From: Cristatella mucedo
Lineage: Eukaryota; Bryozoa; Phylactolaemata; Cristatellidae
Length of the DNA: 64,000 nt
Assembly: GCA_009760855.2 (NCBI GenBank)
Contig: WPIO01000116.1
Location: forward strand, 62,001 to 126,000
Direction: 5' to 3'
The notes below the pieces were generated by a model. That model had not been told where the DNA came from, ran no database searches, and worked only from the letters and a program-made list of their open reading frames with translations. Of the stretch, positions 1 to 10,944 are shown one piece after another (the stretch's first letter is position 1; each line of letters starts with the position of its first letter). Position numbers and translations under genes: made by a program.

Positions 1-817
1 TCATTCACAGTCCAAAAGTGTCGCATGCTAGGGCTGCGATGCCAACAATGTATGCCGAAGCTTCCGGCAGCTTTCGGTGCTATTAGGAATGAGTCCAACT
101 AGTGACATCAACGTCAAAAAAATGTGGGAGCTGATGCTTCGTCATGCAGTGACAGCAGCAGTGCGCAGGGCAACGTAGCGCTGGGTAGACATATAGACAA
201 CTAGTTCTCTCAAGGGCCTTTACAACGACAGCAAGGCTTGTTGGCCTCAGAAAGCTTTACTGCCCAAGGGGCTATATTAACAGTTCAGTGGTTTCAGCTG
301 CCAATTAGGCTTGATCAAAATGGGGAGGCAAGAGCAAGCAGACACCACTGGCAGAGGTCACCGCAGTGCTTGCACTCACTCGAAGAACAGTGGCCTCACT
401 ACAGTGGCCAGCTCGTCTTGCAAAGGTTGTTTGAAATTTGAATTAAAACGAAATGAGAAGTTGGAAGTGAGAATTACTGCCGGAAGTCGTACTAAAAGAC
501 TGCTTCGGAGTCTTACGGGAGGGGTAAGGGGGGGTAGGTGAGAGGGGCGGACCGGGGAGGCGTCCCTCGTGCAAGCGCCTCTCGCCCGGCTGCTTGCGGT
601 GTATCTGGGAGCAAAGCCGTCTGCGTGCGTTCGGGAGCAGGAGCTGGTCTTTCCCTATCGAGCTCTTTGCAACTTTGCTACTGGTACTGAGCTGGAGCAG
701 GCCTCGTGAGGCTGCTAGCGATACCGAAAGCAGTCCGCCGGATGCTGCATGGAACGTAGTACGCGGGCAGCATCAAGTCTGCAGCCCTCTCCTCGAGCCG
801 AACTGAATGCCCTAGAT
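1..817. other. No gene recognised
   Basis: Several short open frames overlap here on both strands, but none shows a recognisable domain, splice context or coding bias. A G-rich patch lies around 520-560. It could be upstream intron or flank of the SLC35E2-like gene. Confidence 0.5.
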
Positions 818-1000
818 AATAAATAAATACCAGCTGATTTAACAGCCTCTTTTTGTATAGCGACCGAAGTGCCTTGACGGCTATCACCACCGCTTGCAGT
901 GGCGATAAAGGATCGCCCACCACTGGATTCGAACCCACGACCTCGGGGCCGAGGTAGTGAAAAGCAACCACCTTACCTAGTGAGCCACCGTGGTTAGATG
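818..1000 (-). mobile_element. tRNA-derived SINE, family SINE-T1
   Basis: Read on the minus strand, the copy begins with a pol III A-box-like TGGCTCACTAGGTAAGG, followed by the B box GGTTCGAATCC. It then has a family-specific body (GGGCGATCCTTTATCGC, a GCAAGCGGTGGTGATAGCC-like stretch) and ends in AAATCAGCTGGTATTTATTT. At least ten related copies occur in this window in both orientations, which shows it is dispersed. The head is tRNA-like; the tail is short AT-rich repeats. I use this copy to define SINE-T1. Confidence 0.85.
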
Positions 1001-1619
1001 GGGCGTGCCTCGTGCTGTGACTGGCCGGTTTGCACGAGATCGGGTCTCTGCCCTTATCGTGAAAGCTGCAGCCTCCACATTTGACAATGTTCTACCTAAG
1101 TCTCTGTCTGAAGCTTGAACCGGGCCATCGAGCCGGGCAACAAGGTCAAGGCTGAGAAGCTGTTTGCTCTTCACCGCGTGTCGTGTGTTCCAGACCTGTA
1201 GGGCACGCACATGGCAAGCAGCAGTGATAGCCTCTGAGGCTCTCTTGCCGCTATGTAAGTCAGGCTGTTGGTTCGTGTGAACCTTGACTCAGTAATGTTT
1301 ACTGTGTGTCCGGTCTAAATTTTGGAACAGGTGCTGGTTTGCCATTGCTCCTCGAGGCTACCTGCAGCCATGTAGCTGTTTTAAAGACTGTACAATTTCG
1401 GCCTTGAGTAGGAAGCTTCGTCTTGCAAGGCACATACGAAGGCCTTTTGGACTTTTCAGCAACAACAAGCTCTAAACGAGCAGCGATTGGCCCGAGAGCG
1501 CCAGCGGCTGCTGTGCTGCAATTCGACCGATCGTCGTGCCAGTCTTATGCATCAGCGCATGCTGCCCTTTCGTCAGTGGCCCTCCTAAATGTATAGTCGA
1601 TGCCACAAGGTCTCCCCCC
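1001..1619. other. No gene recognised
   Basis: No repeat family or coding signature seen. Confidence 0.45.
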
Positions 1620-1785
1620 ACACGAGCTGGCTCATTCAGACCTTAGCTGAACTGCTGCTGCACATGGTTCAGCCTCCTCACGTCCTCTACGAACCATAAA
1701 TTAGCTGTTCCATCGGTTGTTAGCGACAGCTTTGGCTTTGCAGGTCAACGACTGTGGAACACACTTCCACAATTCTTATGCAACA
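1620..1785 (+). mobile_element. LINE-B fragment (C-terminal coding part)
   Basis: This matches the LINE-B C-terminal coding region seen in full at 50.45-50.63 kb: a leucine/alanine stretch, then 'AVPF'-like and 'GQRLWNTLPQFLC'-like coding. The match stops abruptly near 1785, where LINE-A sequence begins with no spacer, so this is a chimeric junction. Confidence 0.65.
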
Positions 1786-2794
1786 TGACATCCCCACATG
1801 GATGGCAGCAAATTTTCTAAAACTAAACGATAATAAAACTAACTTACTAGTTATGGGCAAACTCAGTGTGATTCAGAGATTGGAAAGGCTGACTTTCAAA
1901 ATTGGCTCTGCCAGCATATCTCCAGCTGAATCAGCTCGAAATCTAGGTGTCATATTCCAAAGTGACCTCTCGTTAGACGACCACATCAGCTCCACAGTCA
2001 AATCTGCCTATTTTCAGCTTCATAACATTGCTAAAATTAGGGCTTGTTTAGATAAGGATACCACGTCCAAGTTGGTCCATGCATTCGTGACATCCTGTCT
2101 CGACTTCTGCAACTCACTGCTTACTAGCCTACCAGCATGTGCGATCAGGCGATTGCAGCTGGTGCGAAACTCGGCAGCTAGACTTGTCTGTCGTGAGCGT
2201 CGCAGTTGCCACATTACTCCGCTTCTTGCCGACCTGCACTGGCTACCAGTCAAGCAACGGATTGACTTCAAGGTTTTGTCGCTCACTTTTAGGTCTCTTC
2301 ATTCTATGGCTCCAGCCTATCTTTCAGATATACTACCCCATCAGGCCAAGCATCGTACCACCTGCTTTTCGGAATCCAACAGTCTGGAAATACCTCGTAC
2401 AAACCTTAAATCCTTTGGAGACCGTGCATTTAGTTCATATGCTCCCAAAGCCCGGAACTCCCTCCCGACCTGCGTCAGAACATCCCCTGACCTGACCACA
2501 TTTAAAAGAAACTTAAAAACACCTATTTAGGACAGCATTTAGTGGGTCCCTGTGATTCGTCCTTCACGTGCTTATGCGTGCTGACACTGTGCATGCTGCC
2601 ACTAACCACATTTGCATGTTGACCCTGTGCATGTCACCCCTAACCATATTATTCATTTTTGTTTGTTTTTCAAGCATGATTTTACTTACTATTCAATTGC
2701 ATATCACTTTGCAGCAAATGTAAAGCGCCTAGAAAGAGATTAAGTTCTCTGAGGGCACTTTATCAAGTGCAGTATTATTATTATTATTATTATC
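1786..2794 (+). mobile_element. CR1/L2-like non-LTR retrotransposon fragment, family LINE-A
   Basis: A 5'-truncated copy encodes the end of the reverse transcriptase and the C-terminal region. Visible motifs are WMAANFLKLN (after the palm), ARNLGVIFQSDLSLDDHI, LDFCNSLLTSLP, LHWLPVKQRIDFKVLSL, GDRAFSSYAPKARNSLP and TFKRNLKTPI. These are typical of CR1/L2/Rex-type elements. The frame is open for about 250 codons from 1754 to 2530. The 3' UTR ends with AAAGCGCCTAGAAAGAGA, then a complementary GGGCACTTTATC, then (ATT)n. This copy defines LINE-A. It lacks the upstream RT palm and the endonuclease, so it is non-autonomous. Confidence 0.88.
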
Positions 2795-2799
2795 TACAT

Positions 2800-2940
2800 C
2801 CTTTCTAGCCATCCGGGGCTGCTACTTCCATGCTGTTCCCTACCGAAACTGCCCACCTTACTTAGTTATGCATCTGGTTTTCTGTTTGTTGCATGACATT
2901 ATGTCTGTTGGCTACCTAATGCATACCAAATAATTATGGT
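2800..2940 (+). mobile_element. LINE-B 3' end fragment
   Basis: It matches the LINE-B end 'GCTACTTCCATGCT...' through 'GTTGGCTACC.AATGC.TACC'. Internal sequence is degenerate. It lies directly after the LINE-A (ATT)n tail. Confidence 0.5.
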
Positions 2941-2954
2941 AATTCATTTGTAAA

Positions 2955-3092
2955 CCCCCGTAAGAGAACTTAATAACTATTCAGCTGCTTCACATGTGCC
3001 ACGTTGCTCGAGCCATTAACCATTTTAGTCATTTACTTTGACCAAGGTCGGGGCTAGTACCTTCATCACTTGGCCAAAGCTGAGGGGTATGC
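2955..3092 (-). mobile_element. tRNA-headed SINE, family SINE-T2, degenerate
   Basis: On the minus strand it has the SINE-T2 order: a tRNA-like head (degenerate B box), then AAGCAGCTGAATAGTTATTAAGTTCTCTTACGG, here split by mutations. Better copies lie at 31.2, 54.5, 55.4, 61.6 and 63.8 kb. Confidence 0.5.
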
Positions 3093-4354
3093 CACTAATT
3101 CATTAAGTTTGCTATATAACTTTCTCGTGATTTATAGCCACTTAGTCTGTGTGGCTTTGTGTGAATTTACCGAGACGCATTGCATTAGAGATCATTATGG
3201 CATTGGCAGGAGAGATCCCCCCCCCACTAGCTGGGCCGCCCCCTATTCCTGTGCCCCACGACCATCACCAACGAAGAAATTATGTCTTAATACCTCTCAA
3301 TGAGTAACCACCGAGTTTGTATTGAGTAAACTCAATGATTTTGAGCTACACATTTTCATTGATAAATCCGGGTCTTGCCCCACCCCCCTCCCGGCCATAA
3401 AAATTATCCAGGTCTGCTGTCCACTGGATGCAAATCTGGGCTCTGCCATTGCATTACATTACATTGCTGCTTTCGGTGCTGGTGCCAAGTGATGGGCAGT
3501 GACTGGCAGAACTGAAGGGTTGTCGGTATGCATGCCGGTCTTCGGCGGCCCGTGCACAAGCAAGCTGTGCAGCGCCGGCTCCAAGTGGCGCAGCAGCTGC
3601 TCGGCTCGTGGTCACTCGTGAGTGCCACCCAGCACTACAGCTGCTTCCCTGCGCTTTCTGCATGCTTGGTTGTGAAATCATGTTCCCCTTTAAAGAGCCG
3701 TCGTGCGTATGTGGGTTAGATTGGCCTGCTAGCTCCAGTTTATTTGATCGACTCGGGTCAGTGCATCGGTTGCCAAAGCAGGTCAGTAGGCTTGTTTACT
3801 TTATGCAAAGTGACCACCTTTTGCCTAAGATTCCTGCAGCCACCACTCACTGGTCAATGCCTGCATTGTATCCTGACGCCTGCACAGTTGTTACCCCACG
3901 TGACTGCCACACGTGACTTTGGGGAATTATTCATAGTCAATCGACGGTGGGCCTCTTACTTGTTAGCTTGATCGCATGCTAGCGAGATTGAAGTTGTTAG
4001 GCATGGATTTTCTTTCGATCGGGTGCATCTTGTGAAAGTTGCATATCACTATATATCTGAGCGCATGACGTTGGTGCGTGCGGTTTTTCATGGAGTCCCA
4101 CGGTCGTGCAGCTCAAGCGGACATGCAGCTTAGCAGCAGTCTCCGCCAGTAGTAGTCGTTCTGGATGGGGGTGGGCCTTTCCACCATTTCCGCCACATGC
4201 CACCGAGGCTCTCGAATCCAGCGACCCAGGTTGCAGGTTCGAGTCGTGCTGCAGGAAATTCTTCATTGCCCTACTACTAGCGGTAATGACAGTCAGCGCT
4301 CATGCTCTTGTGTCGCCTCGTAAACGGGCAGCTAATTCGGCTGACGTCACCTTC
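3093..4354. other. No gene recognised; one tRNA-like B box
   Basis: Nothing coding is supported. Around 4225-4262 the sequence GGTTCGAGTCGTGCTGCAGG looks like a pol III B box and the following SINE body, so a decayed SINE head may be present. Confidence 0.4.
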
Positions 4355-4530
4355 ATCTCCCGTAATGGCTCACTAGGTAAGGCGGTTGCTTTTCACGACC
4401 TCGGCCCCGCAGACGTGGGTTTGAATGCTGTGGTGTGCGATCCTTTATCGTCACTGCAAGCGGTAGTGATAGCCGTAAAGGCTCTTCTGTCGCTATACAA
4501 AAGGAGGCTGTTAAATCAGCTCGCTATTAT
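4355..4530 (+). mobile_element. SINE-T1 copy
   Basis: Plus-strand copy with AATGGCTCACTAGGTAAGG (A box region), a diverged B box (GTTTGAATGC), GCGATCCTTTATCG and the end GAGGCTGTTAAATCAGCT. The tail here is a short AT-rich run (TATTATTGTTATTATC). Confidence 0.8.
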
Positions 4531-4831
4531 TGTTATTATCTCTGAGCGAAAGCAAAAAGGGCCGCACGGAGCTAGCAATGGTGGCCGGATGCGGCCAGAA
4601 GCGCCATACCACACGCTTCGAGGCGGAGTGTATCGGTCGGCTGCTGCTTCCGGCCACGGCTGGTCGTCGAGCTGGTGAGAGACCTGGTCTCTGGTATGGA
4701 CAGGCTTTGGGCTGTGGCTGGCCTGCCTGCCGGCAGCTCTTTTCGATTCACTGCAGCTTGTCTTTTTGCAGCACTCACTTTGCCCCCAGTCTTAAACCCC
4801 ATTTGTTATTTGTAGATATTTCAAATAAATG

Positions 4832-5065
4832 AAAATAAATACTAAGTTGATTTAACAGCCTCTTTTGTATAGAGACAGGATAGCCTTAAGTAAATACTAG
4901 CTGATTTAACAGCCTCTTATTGTATAGCGACAGAAGAGCCTTTACGGCTATCACCACCGCTTGCAGTGTCGATAAAGGATCGCCCACCGCAGGATTCGAA
5001 CCCACGTCCTCGGGACTGAGGTATTGAAAAGCAACTGCCTTACCCAGTGTGCCAGTATGGCTCAT
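4832..5065 (-). mobile_element. SINE-T1 copy plus a 5'-truncated second copy
   Basis: A full-length-looking minus-strand SINE-T1 runs from about 5062 back to about 4890. Directly beyond its tail is about 55 bp of a second SINE-T1 3' end (4832-4888), so two copies sit head-to-tail. The B box reads, on the minus strand, GGTTCGAATCCTGC. Confidence 0.78.
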
Positions 5066-5518
5066 CATTTTGCTTCTGGTTTACATCCGGGTTGGACGTG
5101 CTTATGTCTTCGTTTTTCTTCTATGTGGAAGTTATCTGAACTTCCGATCCCATTTCTACCATACGAGCAGCAGCGGTCTGCCTGTGGACTGGCTTCACTG
5201 AAGCTGAGTCATAAAAGAATTATGGGTCATGTACAAGTCACTCCCGGAAGTACTGGTCACCATCTTGCCACAAGATGGACTTTCTCGCTTTAATTAATAA
5301 GAGATTTGTCGTTTGAAAAGTATCCAAAACAAATATACGATTGTCGGATATATGTTAAAAGTATTTTCTTGACATTGCCCCATTAAATACCAGAAGAAGA
5401 GCTGGTGGCCAACCTCTTAGCCGCTGGACCTGGTGGGTGGGGTAGCACGCATGCGGCACCTTACTCGCGAAGGTGGCTCTTTCTCCTCGCGTGGATTTTT
5501 CTCACGTTGCGGTTCCAG

Positions 5519-5691
5519 GTGTTCTCTGCAGCTGGCTCGTCGTCTGTTGTTCTAGGCGCTTCGCAGCTGCTGATCACGGCTGCAGCCAGCTTCGTCCAGA
5601 TCTATTTTCCCTGCGGACTTTACAAGCCGGCCAAGAGGAAAGGAACTCCGCTCAACCCCTTGCGTGACATCTTGATCGTCGGAGCAACACG
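5519..5691 (+). CDS. SLC35E2: SLC35E2-like transporter, first exon found here
   Basis: This exon encodes roughly VFSAAG...VVLGASQLL...FPCGLY...ILIVGATR. It aligns without gaps to the part of SLC35E2 that reads ILSLLGG...MLGAVQML...VPCCLY...FVGLMR in the human protein. It covers transmembrane helices 2-3 of the EamA/TPT-type transporter fold, which sits in Golgi/ER membranes in this superfamily; the substrate of SLC35E2 is not established. The donor is CG|GTCAGT at 5692. The acceptor is less certain: TTCCAG ending at 5518 (phase 0, preferred because the alignment continues) or TGCAG ending at 5531. The frame stays open upstream (hydrophobic WLFLLAWIFLTL), but that part aligns only weakly. The N-terminal about 110 residues expected for the family are not found in the window. 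Confidence 0.85.
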
Positions 5692-6798
5692 GTCAGTCTC
5701 AGCTCAGCTGCTGGCAAGCAGCTGTGCACATTGCCTGCCGGCGGCTTCGGCAGCAGCCGACAGTGGCTGGACCTTAGCTTAGCATGAAGCTAGTCGTCGG
5801 CTCCCACTTTGCGGCAGTGCCCTGAGTTCTGCCCCTTAGTTCATTCCCTGGTGCTGCACCTGTCCGGCTGCGCTGCATGGCTGCCTCAAATGGCCCAGCA
5901 GTGCACCAGCTATATCTTGCTCCAGTCACAGCAGCAGTGGGGACAATTCAGCTGCATTTCTTCTTATTTATTCAATTTTATTTATTTAATTAATTAATTT
6001 AGCTGCTTCCGTGTGATGCCGGTACATTATGGGTGCTGCTGCTGTTGCTGCTGCCATAGGAGCGGTTGATAAGGACAGCTACAGCAGCAGACGATGCATA
6101 GCATCACTTGGGCTGCAGTGTGCCCTGTACCGACACCTGGCTGAACGATTTAAGCTGGATTCACGTGGGCTCAAATCTTGTCACGGCTAACTGGCTTAAG
6201 CTGCATTAATATCCAAATGCTTCAGCTGTCCACGAGGAGGAGTCATCTTTCGACCAGCATGAGGGTCAGGGCAGGGTGAGGCTTGCTGTTTAGCCTTGGT
6301 CAGCTCACTCATTTTTTTACCATTGCAAAGCAGGGCTGACATGGAGCCGCCCTGTGGCAAGCAGCATAACCGGGGCAACTGCCGGTCAGACAGCAAATCA
6401 GCCTGCGAGTGGGTGGGTGGTAGGGCACCTTGAGACTGCCTACTAATTATTGGCTGCCACCCTGCTCCCTGCCTGCAGGCATAGGTTCGGCTGTTTGCCC
6501 CAGCACCATAACTTGCCTGGTCCCCTCGGCTTGCACGGCTGCTGCATTTGCCCGACCCCCTTACGGTGAGCCGCTGTGAAGTCGGTGCTGAAGGCTCTGC
6601 CAAATTTGCAAAGGGGGCAATGCGTGTGGAGCACGGGATTTTGACACGACACGACGGCTTGCTCTATACCCACCGGTAATGCCGGGAGTGACGAAATAGC
6701 ATCAACCATGCGATTAGAATAGCGACTCGCGGGAAGCAGTGCAGTGAAGACAATCGTGCCCTAGTTTCTAAGCATGTGGCCTGAGCGATTATTGAGAG

Positions 6799-6844
<46 letters not shown>

Positions 6845-7204
6845 GAGGTGTGCATGCAAGCAACACACTCTTTAAGCTCTGGTCTGTGCGACTGTGACTG
6901 CTGCGACTCCAAACGACCTCAAAGTCATTATGAGTCTGCTCATATAGTCGTTATGCTCATACGGTCTGTGCAAGTGTACCCGTTTGTGCTGCCACTGTGG
7001 CTGCCGAAGCTGCACTAGCCAACGACCTGGCAATGGACCTGTCCCTGGTTTTGCCAGGGCTTGGTGTAGGTCGACCTGCGGCCATGTGCTGCGGGTACGC
7101 GGCAGCTGCTGCCAATGTCCAAAAATCGGCAATGAGTGGGATAGTGTGGAGGATTAAGAAATAGAATAATAGTGATGAGAATAAGACGTTTTTGTAGCAC
7201 GTAA
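5692..7204 (+). other. Intron 1 of the SLC35E2-like gene, first part
   Basis: Begins with the GTCAGT donor. No repeat family was recognised apart from a GA tract at 6801-6842 and AT-rich sequence near 5970-6000. Short open frames here have no domain match. Confidence 0.5.
6801..6842. repeat. (GA)n microsatellite
   Basis: About 20 uninterrupted AG dinucleotides. Confidence 0.98.
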
Positions 7205-7520
7205 GACAGTTACATTTACTTTAGACAGTTACTCTTTCCAGGCACTTTACATGTGCTGCAAATAAAATGACAATTAGTTATTGATAGCACGCCCAGACAG
7301 GGTAATCACACACAAGGGACAGTTCACACGGATCCAGCAAATGCTGTAAAGAACGAGTGTTTCTAGTTTCTTTTTTAAATGTCATAAAGTCGGGGATGTA
7401 GTGACGTCAGTTGGGAATGCGTCCGAGGCTGAGGGCATAGGACCTAAATGCAATATTATTACAGGATTCGATGTGCTTTAGAGGCTCGGACTTAGACGAG
7501 CGGGTGGAGTAGTGCCTAGT
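7205..7520 (-). mobile_element. LINE-A 3' end fragment, diverged
   Basis: On the minus strand this has the LINE-A order: degenerate C-terminal codons (GACATTTAAAAAAGAAACT region), then 3' UTR and a tail motif near 7230-7250 (CCAGGCACTTTACATGTGC on plus). It is more diverged than the copies at 9.5 and 13.5 kb, so older. Confidence 0.55.
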
Positions 7521-7584
7521 ATGATTGGTAAGTGGTTCCTCTCACTCAGTGCCTCACTCTCTTATTCGAATGAACCACTTTCTT

Positions 7585-7673
7585 GCTCACTCACTCTCCC
7601 TCTCTCTCTCCCTGCTCTCTTTCTCACTCACTCTCTCTTTCTCACTCACTCTCTCTTTCTCTCTCTCTCTCTA

Positions 7674-7734
<61 letters not shown>

Positions 7735-7735
7735 A
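7585..7735. repeat. (CT)n microsatellite
   Basis: A CT-rich tract with a pure core at about 7667-7731. The leucine/serine repeat open frames across it are artefacts of the repeat. Confidence 0.97.
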
Positions 7736-7739
7736 ACTC

Positions 7740-8850
7740 ACTCTCTCACTCGCTCTCCCTCTCTCACACTGTTTCTTACTCGGTCGTCTGTTCTTTCCCT
7801 TTCGAGTAGGGAGAGCAGGTTTGCAGTTTGCCTCTTTCACTGCAGAGTCTACATCCTAACTTCACTGCCCGTTGCATGCGCTGCTTCATTGGTTAAGCTG
7901 GCACGGAACTTTGTTTGGCTTCCTAAAGATTATTGCTATCAATTCCAATTGCCACTCTTATCATTACTTCAGTTAGCGCCGGGCACGAGGCACTTAAGCA
8001 TGGCAGACGTCTGCACAAAGGTGCTTGCTTGCTCGTAGTGGAGCTCGGTACCCAGCGGTTCCCGTTGCAGCAGAAGCAATTGTTTGCTGTGGTCGAAGCT
8101 CATTTTGCTGCACTCGGCTTGTACTTGAGCTTGACAACCCAAGTGCTGGCAGTGCAATGCCTAGCCAAGCGTCGGACTGTAGTCTGGGAACAGCTGCCTG
8201 CCTGCCTCGCTGCCACTCCCAGTGACATCCGGGTGCTGCTACTCCTGCTCCTGCTGCTGTATACAATAGGGCAGCCGGTGTGCATAATGCTATCGCCTTT
8301 GGCCATCGACCAGCCAGCGTGTCGTAGGCCTTGGTACACTTGCACAGGGTTGGGCTAGTCTGGTTCTCGTGGCTGTGATGGCTGGCAGCAGTGGCTGGCA
8401 GCTAACTTGCCCCTCCCACCTGAGCAGCCTGATGCTTTGGTCCTGTACCAGCATGCCTGCAGTGCAGCCATCTTGAGTATGACTGCAGCCAAGCCCGGTT
8501 CAAAAGCATCAGCCATTTTTGCAATGTCAGCCATCTGCGGCTTTGCTCGGTACCCCACGCCCCCTTCCCAGCCACCCTTGCTGATGGCTCTCTTTGCTCT
8601 GAGCTCGGCACGATCGCTGCCACACTCTCCTGCAGTGCTGCAAGCTTCGATCGTATCGCAGCCATGCGTATGGAAAGATGGGTGGGAGCTTGATTCAGCA
8701 CCATTTCTTCCTCACCCCCACCCATTCGACCTACCCGAAAGGGACAGGGCTGTCGCCCCCTCGGGTAAGATTGGCCACCACCTCGGGCATAGTCGAAGCC
8801 TAGCCGTCCTTCGTTGAACCCCGAATACAACGAGGATCATAACTCGGGGT
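7740..8850 (+). other. Intron 1, no element recognised
   Basis: Long open frames on both strands (for example 7933-8358 and 8402-8830) overlap each other and show no domain. I treat them as chance. Confidence 0.45.
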
Positions 8851-8851
8851 G

Positions 8852-8942
8852 CTGTAATAATAATAGTAATAATAATAATAAACTTGATAATGCACTCTCA
8901 GAGAACTCAATCTCTTTCTAGGCTCTTTACATTTGCTACCTT
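8852..8942 (-). mobile_element. LINE-A tail only
   Basis: A plus-strand (AAT)n run followed by CTCTCAGAGAACTC and TTTCTAGGCTCTTTACA. This is the reverse complement of the LINE-A terminal stem-loop; the copy is severely 5'-truncated. Confidence 0.75.
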
Positions 8943-9166
8943 GATCTGCTGTGCTGTTGTGGTAACAACACTGCACCTGGCAACCATCTCGAGCTTTAAT
9001 AGCAGCTAAAAAGCTCTTGTTGCTCCCCCAACTGCTGAAAAGGCTGCCCATTGCCAGCCTTTTTTTTCCATAAATTGACTACTGTTTACTGACTGTTATG
9101 GAATACCCAAATAGTTTTGAGTCTGCCCTGTCCTGTTGCTAATCTTTGCAGTGATATTATTTATGA

Positions 9167-9435
9167 TAATAATAATAATAATAATGCACTCAATAAAGCG
9201 CCCTCAGAGAACTTAATCTCTTTCTAGGCGCTTTACATTTGCTGCAAAGGGAAATGCAATTGAATGGTGAGTAATATCATGTTTGATAAACAAACAACAT
9301 GAATAACATGGTTAGGGGTGACATGCACAGGGTCAGCATGCAAATGTGGTTAGTGGCAGCATGCACAGTGTCAGCACGCATAAGCACGTGAAGGACGAAT
9401 CACAGGGACCCACTAAATGCTGTCCTAAATAGGTA
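9167..9435 (-). mobile_element. LINE-A 3' UTR copy
   Basis: A severely truncated minus-strand copy: (AAT)n, the terminal stem-loop, then 3' UTR with TGACATGCACAGGGTCAGC and GCACGCATAAGCACG, ending at the last LINE-A codons near 9430. A second, longer LINE-A copy starts at once with its own (AAT)n. Confidence 0.85.
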
Positions 9436-9895
9436 ATAATAATAATAATAATTCACTTGATAAAGCGCCCTCAGAGAACTTAATCTCTCTCTAGGCGCTT
9501 TACATTTGCTGTAAAGTGAAATGCAATTGAATGGTAAGTAAAATCATGCTTGAAAAAACAAACGAAATGAATAATAGGGTTAGGGGTGACATGCACAGGG
9601 TCAGCATGCAAATGTGGTTAGTGGCAGCATGCACAGTGTCAGCACGCATAAGCACATCAAGGACGAATCACAGGGACCCACTAAATGCTGTCCTAAGTAG
9701 GTGTTTTTAGGTTCCTTTTAAATGTGGTCAGGTCAGGGGATGTTCTGACGCAGGTCGGGAGGGAGTTCCAGGCTTTGGGAGCATATGAACTAAATGCACG
9801 GTCTCCAAAGGATTTAAGGTTTGTATGAGGTATTTCTAGACTGTTGGATTCCGAAAAGCGGGTGGTACGATGCTTGGCCTGGTGAGGGAGATATA
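9436..9895 (-). mobile_element. LINE-A copy, 3' UTR and C-terminal coding end
   Basis: A minus-strand copy arranged head-to-tail with the previous one. Its coding part (to about 9890) has HQAKHRTTRFSESNSLEIPH, GDRAFSSYAPKAWNSLP and TFKRNLKTP. It stops at an AT run (ATATATATATATAT near 9890-9905) that interrupts the LINE. Confidence 0.88.
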
Positions 9896-9994
9896 TATAT
9901 ATATTTGATAGGGGGCCATATACGTGCTCATGCACCGGGCAGTCAAGTGGCATTCAAATGGTGGCTATTTAGCAGCAGGCGATGATGAAGCAAC

Positions 9995-10086
9995 CTATAT
10001 ATGCTGTATGGCTGGCCCTATATGTGTTGTATGTCATGCCCTATATATGCTGTATGGCTGGCCCTATATGTTTTGTATGGCTGGCC
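9995..10086. repeat. 23-bp minisatellite, four copies
   Basis: Four consecutive 23-bp units related to CTATATATGCTGTATGGCTG plus GCC. Units 1 and 3 are identical; units 2 and 4 differ at a few positions. Confidence 0.85.
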
Positions 10087-10579
10087 CATATGGGTTGCCG
10101 AATGTAGCCGGCCTGTCGGAGTTGCCATTATTTGGTCGGTTGGCATTTGTATCCTCCTCGATCCCTCCCTGGTTACGAGTGGTTCGGACCACAACATTAG
10201 AGCAGCTATTATATATAAAGCAGTGCATCAAAATTCATGGATGCTCGAACCACAGACTTTAATGGCACCTCTTCGGCACCTCTTTGTGTTCACCTCCCGT
10301 GGGCTGTGTCTCTGCATGCAGAGTCAGCCGTGCACCCATTAGTAAACTCAAAGGCTTTGATTCGTCACTACTTTCTACCAGCACATACCGTGCTGGTACC
10401 GACCAGGAAACAGCTGCAGCATTTTCTAGGCCCGCCTTGCTTAGTCATTCATTGCCGTCGCAGGGTTGCGCAATCGTTTGCTCTCCGTCTGTCAGTCTGT
10501 CTGTCTCCCTCCCTTTCTCTCCCTCTCCCTCTCTCTCTCTCTGTCTCTCTCGTCATCGCTGTGGCCGCCAGATAAATTG

Positions 10580-10690
10580 TAGCAATAATAACAAGTCTTT
10601 TGTGGTAGCGCCCTAAGAGAACTGAGCATTCAGGTGCTTTATAAGTTGCTTTAAAAGAAGCAATTATCAAGAGTTGACGACAAGCAAGAT
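10580..10690 (-). mobile_element. Short interspersed repeat, family C
   Basis: On the minus strand: an 'AACTCTTGATAATTGCTTC' segment, 'AAAGCACCTGAATGCTC', 'AGTTCTCTTAGGGCGCT', then an AT-rich end. Related copies occur at 41.5, 44.8, 51.4 and 60.3 kb. The 3' part resembles the LINE-A tail. A CT-rich stretch precedes it at about 10500-10552. Confidence 0.55.
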
Positions 10691-10944
10691 ATCTAGGCCT
10701 AGGCGAGCATGCAGAAGCACCAAAGAAGAAGACACGCATAGTTAGTAGGATCCGGATTTAGGAATATTCTCTTACTCGTGCTATTTCTCTTACGTGTGCT
10801 GGTGAGCACTCAAAAGTGCATATAAAAAGGACTCGAACTGACTGGTTCGATGTGTTTTTGCATATCGCTCTTGCCCTCAGTGACGACGTGCACAGTTTTT
10901 CGTAACACGCAAGCATGGAAATGGCTATTCACTCGGTAGCAACG

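Noticed and set aside
7933-8830. Overlapping long frames in intron 1
   Set aside because: Several frames are open on both strands at once and none matches a family; a SLC35E2 exon is not expected here because the flanking exon phases already join.
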